A stretch of 64,000 bases of DNA from Phymorhynchus buccinoides (lineage: Eukaryota; Mollusca; Gastropoda; Neogastropoda; Raphitomidae), in NCBI GenBank assembly GCA_017654935.2, contig CM065706.1, positions 9,655,431 to 9,719,430 of the forward strand. The letters run 5' to 3'. Positions 62,770-64,000 of this stretch are shown piece after piece. A model generated the notes under the pieces. That model had not been told where the DNA came from and ran no database searches. It saw only the letters and a list, made by a program, of their open reading frames with translations. Each line of letters begins with the position of its first letter. Positions within the stretch are counted from its first letter, which is position 1. The translations under genes were made by a program, and so were the position numbers.

Positions 62770-63813
62770 TGGTGTTAATAATAATAATGAGGAAAATTTA
62801 TATAGCGCCCATCCTACTAAATGGAATAAAAACATGTAGGCTACAGGGCGCTTTACACTTATAATTAATATGAAATGGAATAAAAACACGACAACATGAA
62901 AATAACAAAAATCAGCAATGCACATACAGCAGACAAAACAATACACATAATGATCAGCAACAACTGCTGTGACTACTACTACCTACGTAACTACTACTGC
63001 ACTTATAGGGGCCTAAATATAATATGCCTAATACAAGTATGCATTGTTAACCGCATCACAATTCGCAAGCCTGAAATAAAGTATGTATTCACGACAACAT
63101 ACACACAAATAACACACACACGCAAATTGAAACAGCACACACACGCACCATGCATACATGCACTCATATAGGGGCCTACGAACACCATGCATCACCTACA
63201 AACACACACACACCATGCATACATACACTCATATAGGGGCCTACGTAACCGCATCACACACACACACACACAACACGCGGGGCATGCACACATACACACA
63301 CACACACACATACACTCATATAGTGGCGCCACGCACACACACACACACCACAATACACATATAGGGACCTACAACCGCATCACACACACACACACACACA
63401 CATACACACACACACGCACGGAACATGTGATGACACGAATACACATAACAAGATGGACAAATAGAGTGGCTGGCAATATTTCTAAGTTTTAGATGTACAA
63501 AGAGAGTGGCTGGCAATATTTCTGCTCTGCAGCTGCAGTTTGAAGTAGTGGGTTTTCAGAGCAGACTTAAACGTTACAAAGCATTTGGCATGACGAAGGC
63601 TGAAAGGGAGTGAGTTCCAGAGTGTAGCAGCTGAAACGGAAAATGCTCAGGAGCCGTGTTGTTTCATCCATATATTTACAATCACATTGCTCTCAAACAC
63701 ACATATCATCAATACACACAGACACAAACACACACACAAACACACACGTACAGTTGCAATTTCACAACTTAAAACACCAAGCACACACAAATCATACGCT
63801 TGTACACATGTAC

Positions 63814-63857
<44 letters not shown>

Positions 63858-64000
63858 GCATACATTTACTCACATACATACACACACACAACTCACACTT
63901 CACTAACTCTCATACTCTTTGTTTTTCATAAACAATGTCACAATATATTTCTTGCAATTCGTAAGTCAATTCTGGGCAAGAAAACTAATACGAATATATT
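62770..64000. mobile_element. Dispersed repeat with GCGCTTTACA motif and CA microsatellites, runs off window
   Basis: TTTATATAGCGCCCATCCTA, GGGCGCTTTACACTTATAAT at left and GGGAGTGAGTTCCAGAGTGT at 63608 are the two halves of a very common invertebrate repeat. Between them, CA-rich units with TCATATAGGGGCCTACGxAA (at ~63000, 63165, 63228) are tandemly repeated. (CA)n at 63815-63853. Confidence 0.55.

Overview
This is a transposon-rich stretch of animal nuclear DNA, not bacterial or viral. It holds one recognisable split gene on the + strand, cut into small exons by kilobase-scale introns. It also holds tRNA-headed SINEs, short DNA transposons with terminal inverted repeats (TIRs), non-LTR retrotransposon 3' ends, and long micro- and minisatellites. 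The repeat style (GA/CT and CA tracts, AAG-ended short repeats, tRNA-SINEs) suggests a marine invertebrate, most likely a mollusc and perhaps a gastropod. The species is a guess; the animal assignment is firm.

Gene. Positions 469-39485 carry the last 12 coding exons of a Rho GTPase-activating protein of the ARHGAP18/28/40 family (Drosophila relative: conundrum). All splice phases agree: 1314 nt, 437 residues plus stop. The exons encode a pre-domain segment (E1-E2), the RhoGAP domain (E3-E7) with its arginine finger in E4, and a conserved C-terminal tail (E8-E12). The 5' end lies upstream of the window. Sequence after 39485 is 3' UTR and/or intergenic; the polyadenylation site could not be placed.

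Main finding. Several exon edges of this one gene are amplified in tandem together with the adjoining splice site. The first ~40 nt of E3 plus its acceptor are repeated about 15 times upstream of the exon (16.1-18.75 kb). The last ~80 nt of E5 plus its GTAAGT donor recur about eight more times downstream, plus a ninth truncated copy (24.9-26.2 kb), and a fragment of the same unit lies upstream. The first part of E7 plus its acceptor is present in two extra upstream copies, and its last ~60 nt plus GTGAGT donor in nine extra downstream copies (28.3-29.5 kb). The edge holding the stop codon in E12 is also partly duplicated downstream. The result is an unusual density of decoy splice sites around a RhoGAP domain.

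Layout. 1-5.3 kb: telomere-like TIR element, E1, TTAA-flanked elements (one holding a 44-bp minisatellite), SINEs. 5.3-18.7 kb: E2, a 3-kb purine (GAT/GGA) minisatellite, nested elements, a long C tract, CA repeats, the E3 decoy array. 18.7-39.5 kb: E3-E12 with the arrays and nested elements. 39.5-44.6 kb: 27-bp and 68-bp minisatellites and CT tracts. 44.6-64 kb: no convincing gene; nested DNA transposons, SINEs (one with a U2 snRNA-like head), LINE fragments and microsatellites.

Family names used below (R1a, R1b, T1, T2, C, P, Q) are local labels for repeats that recur inside this window.
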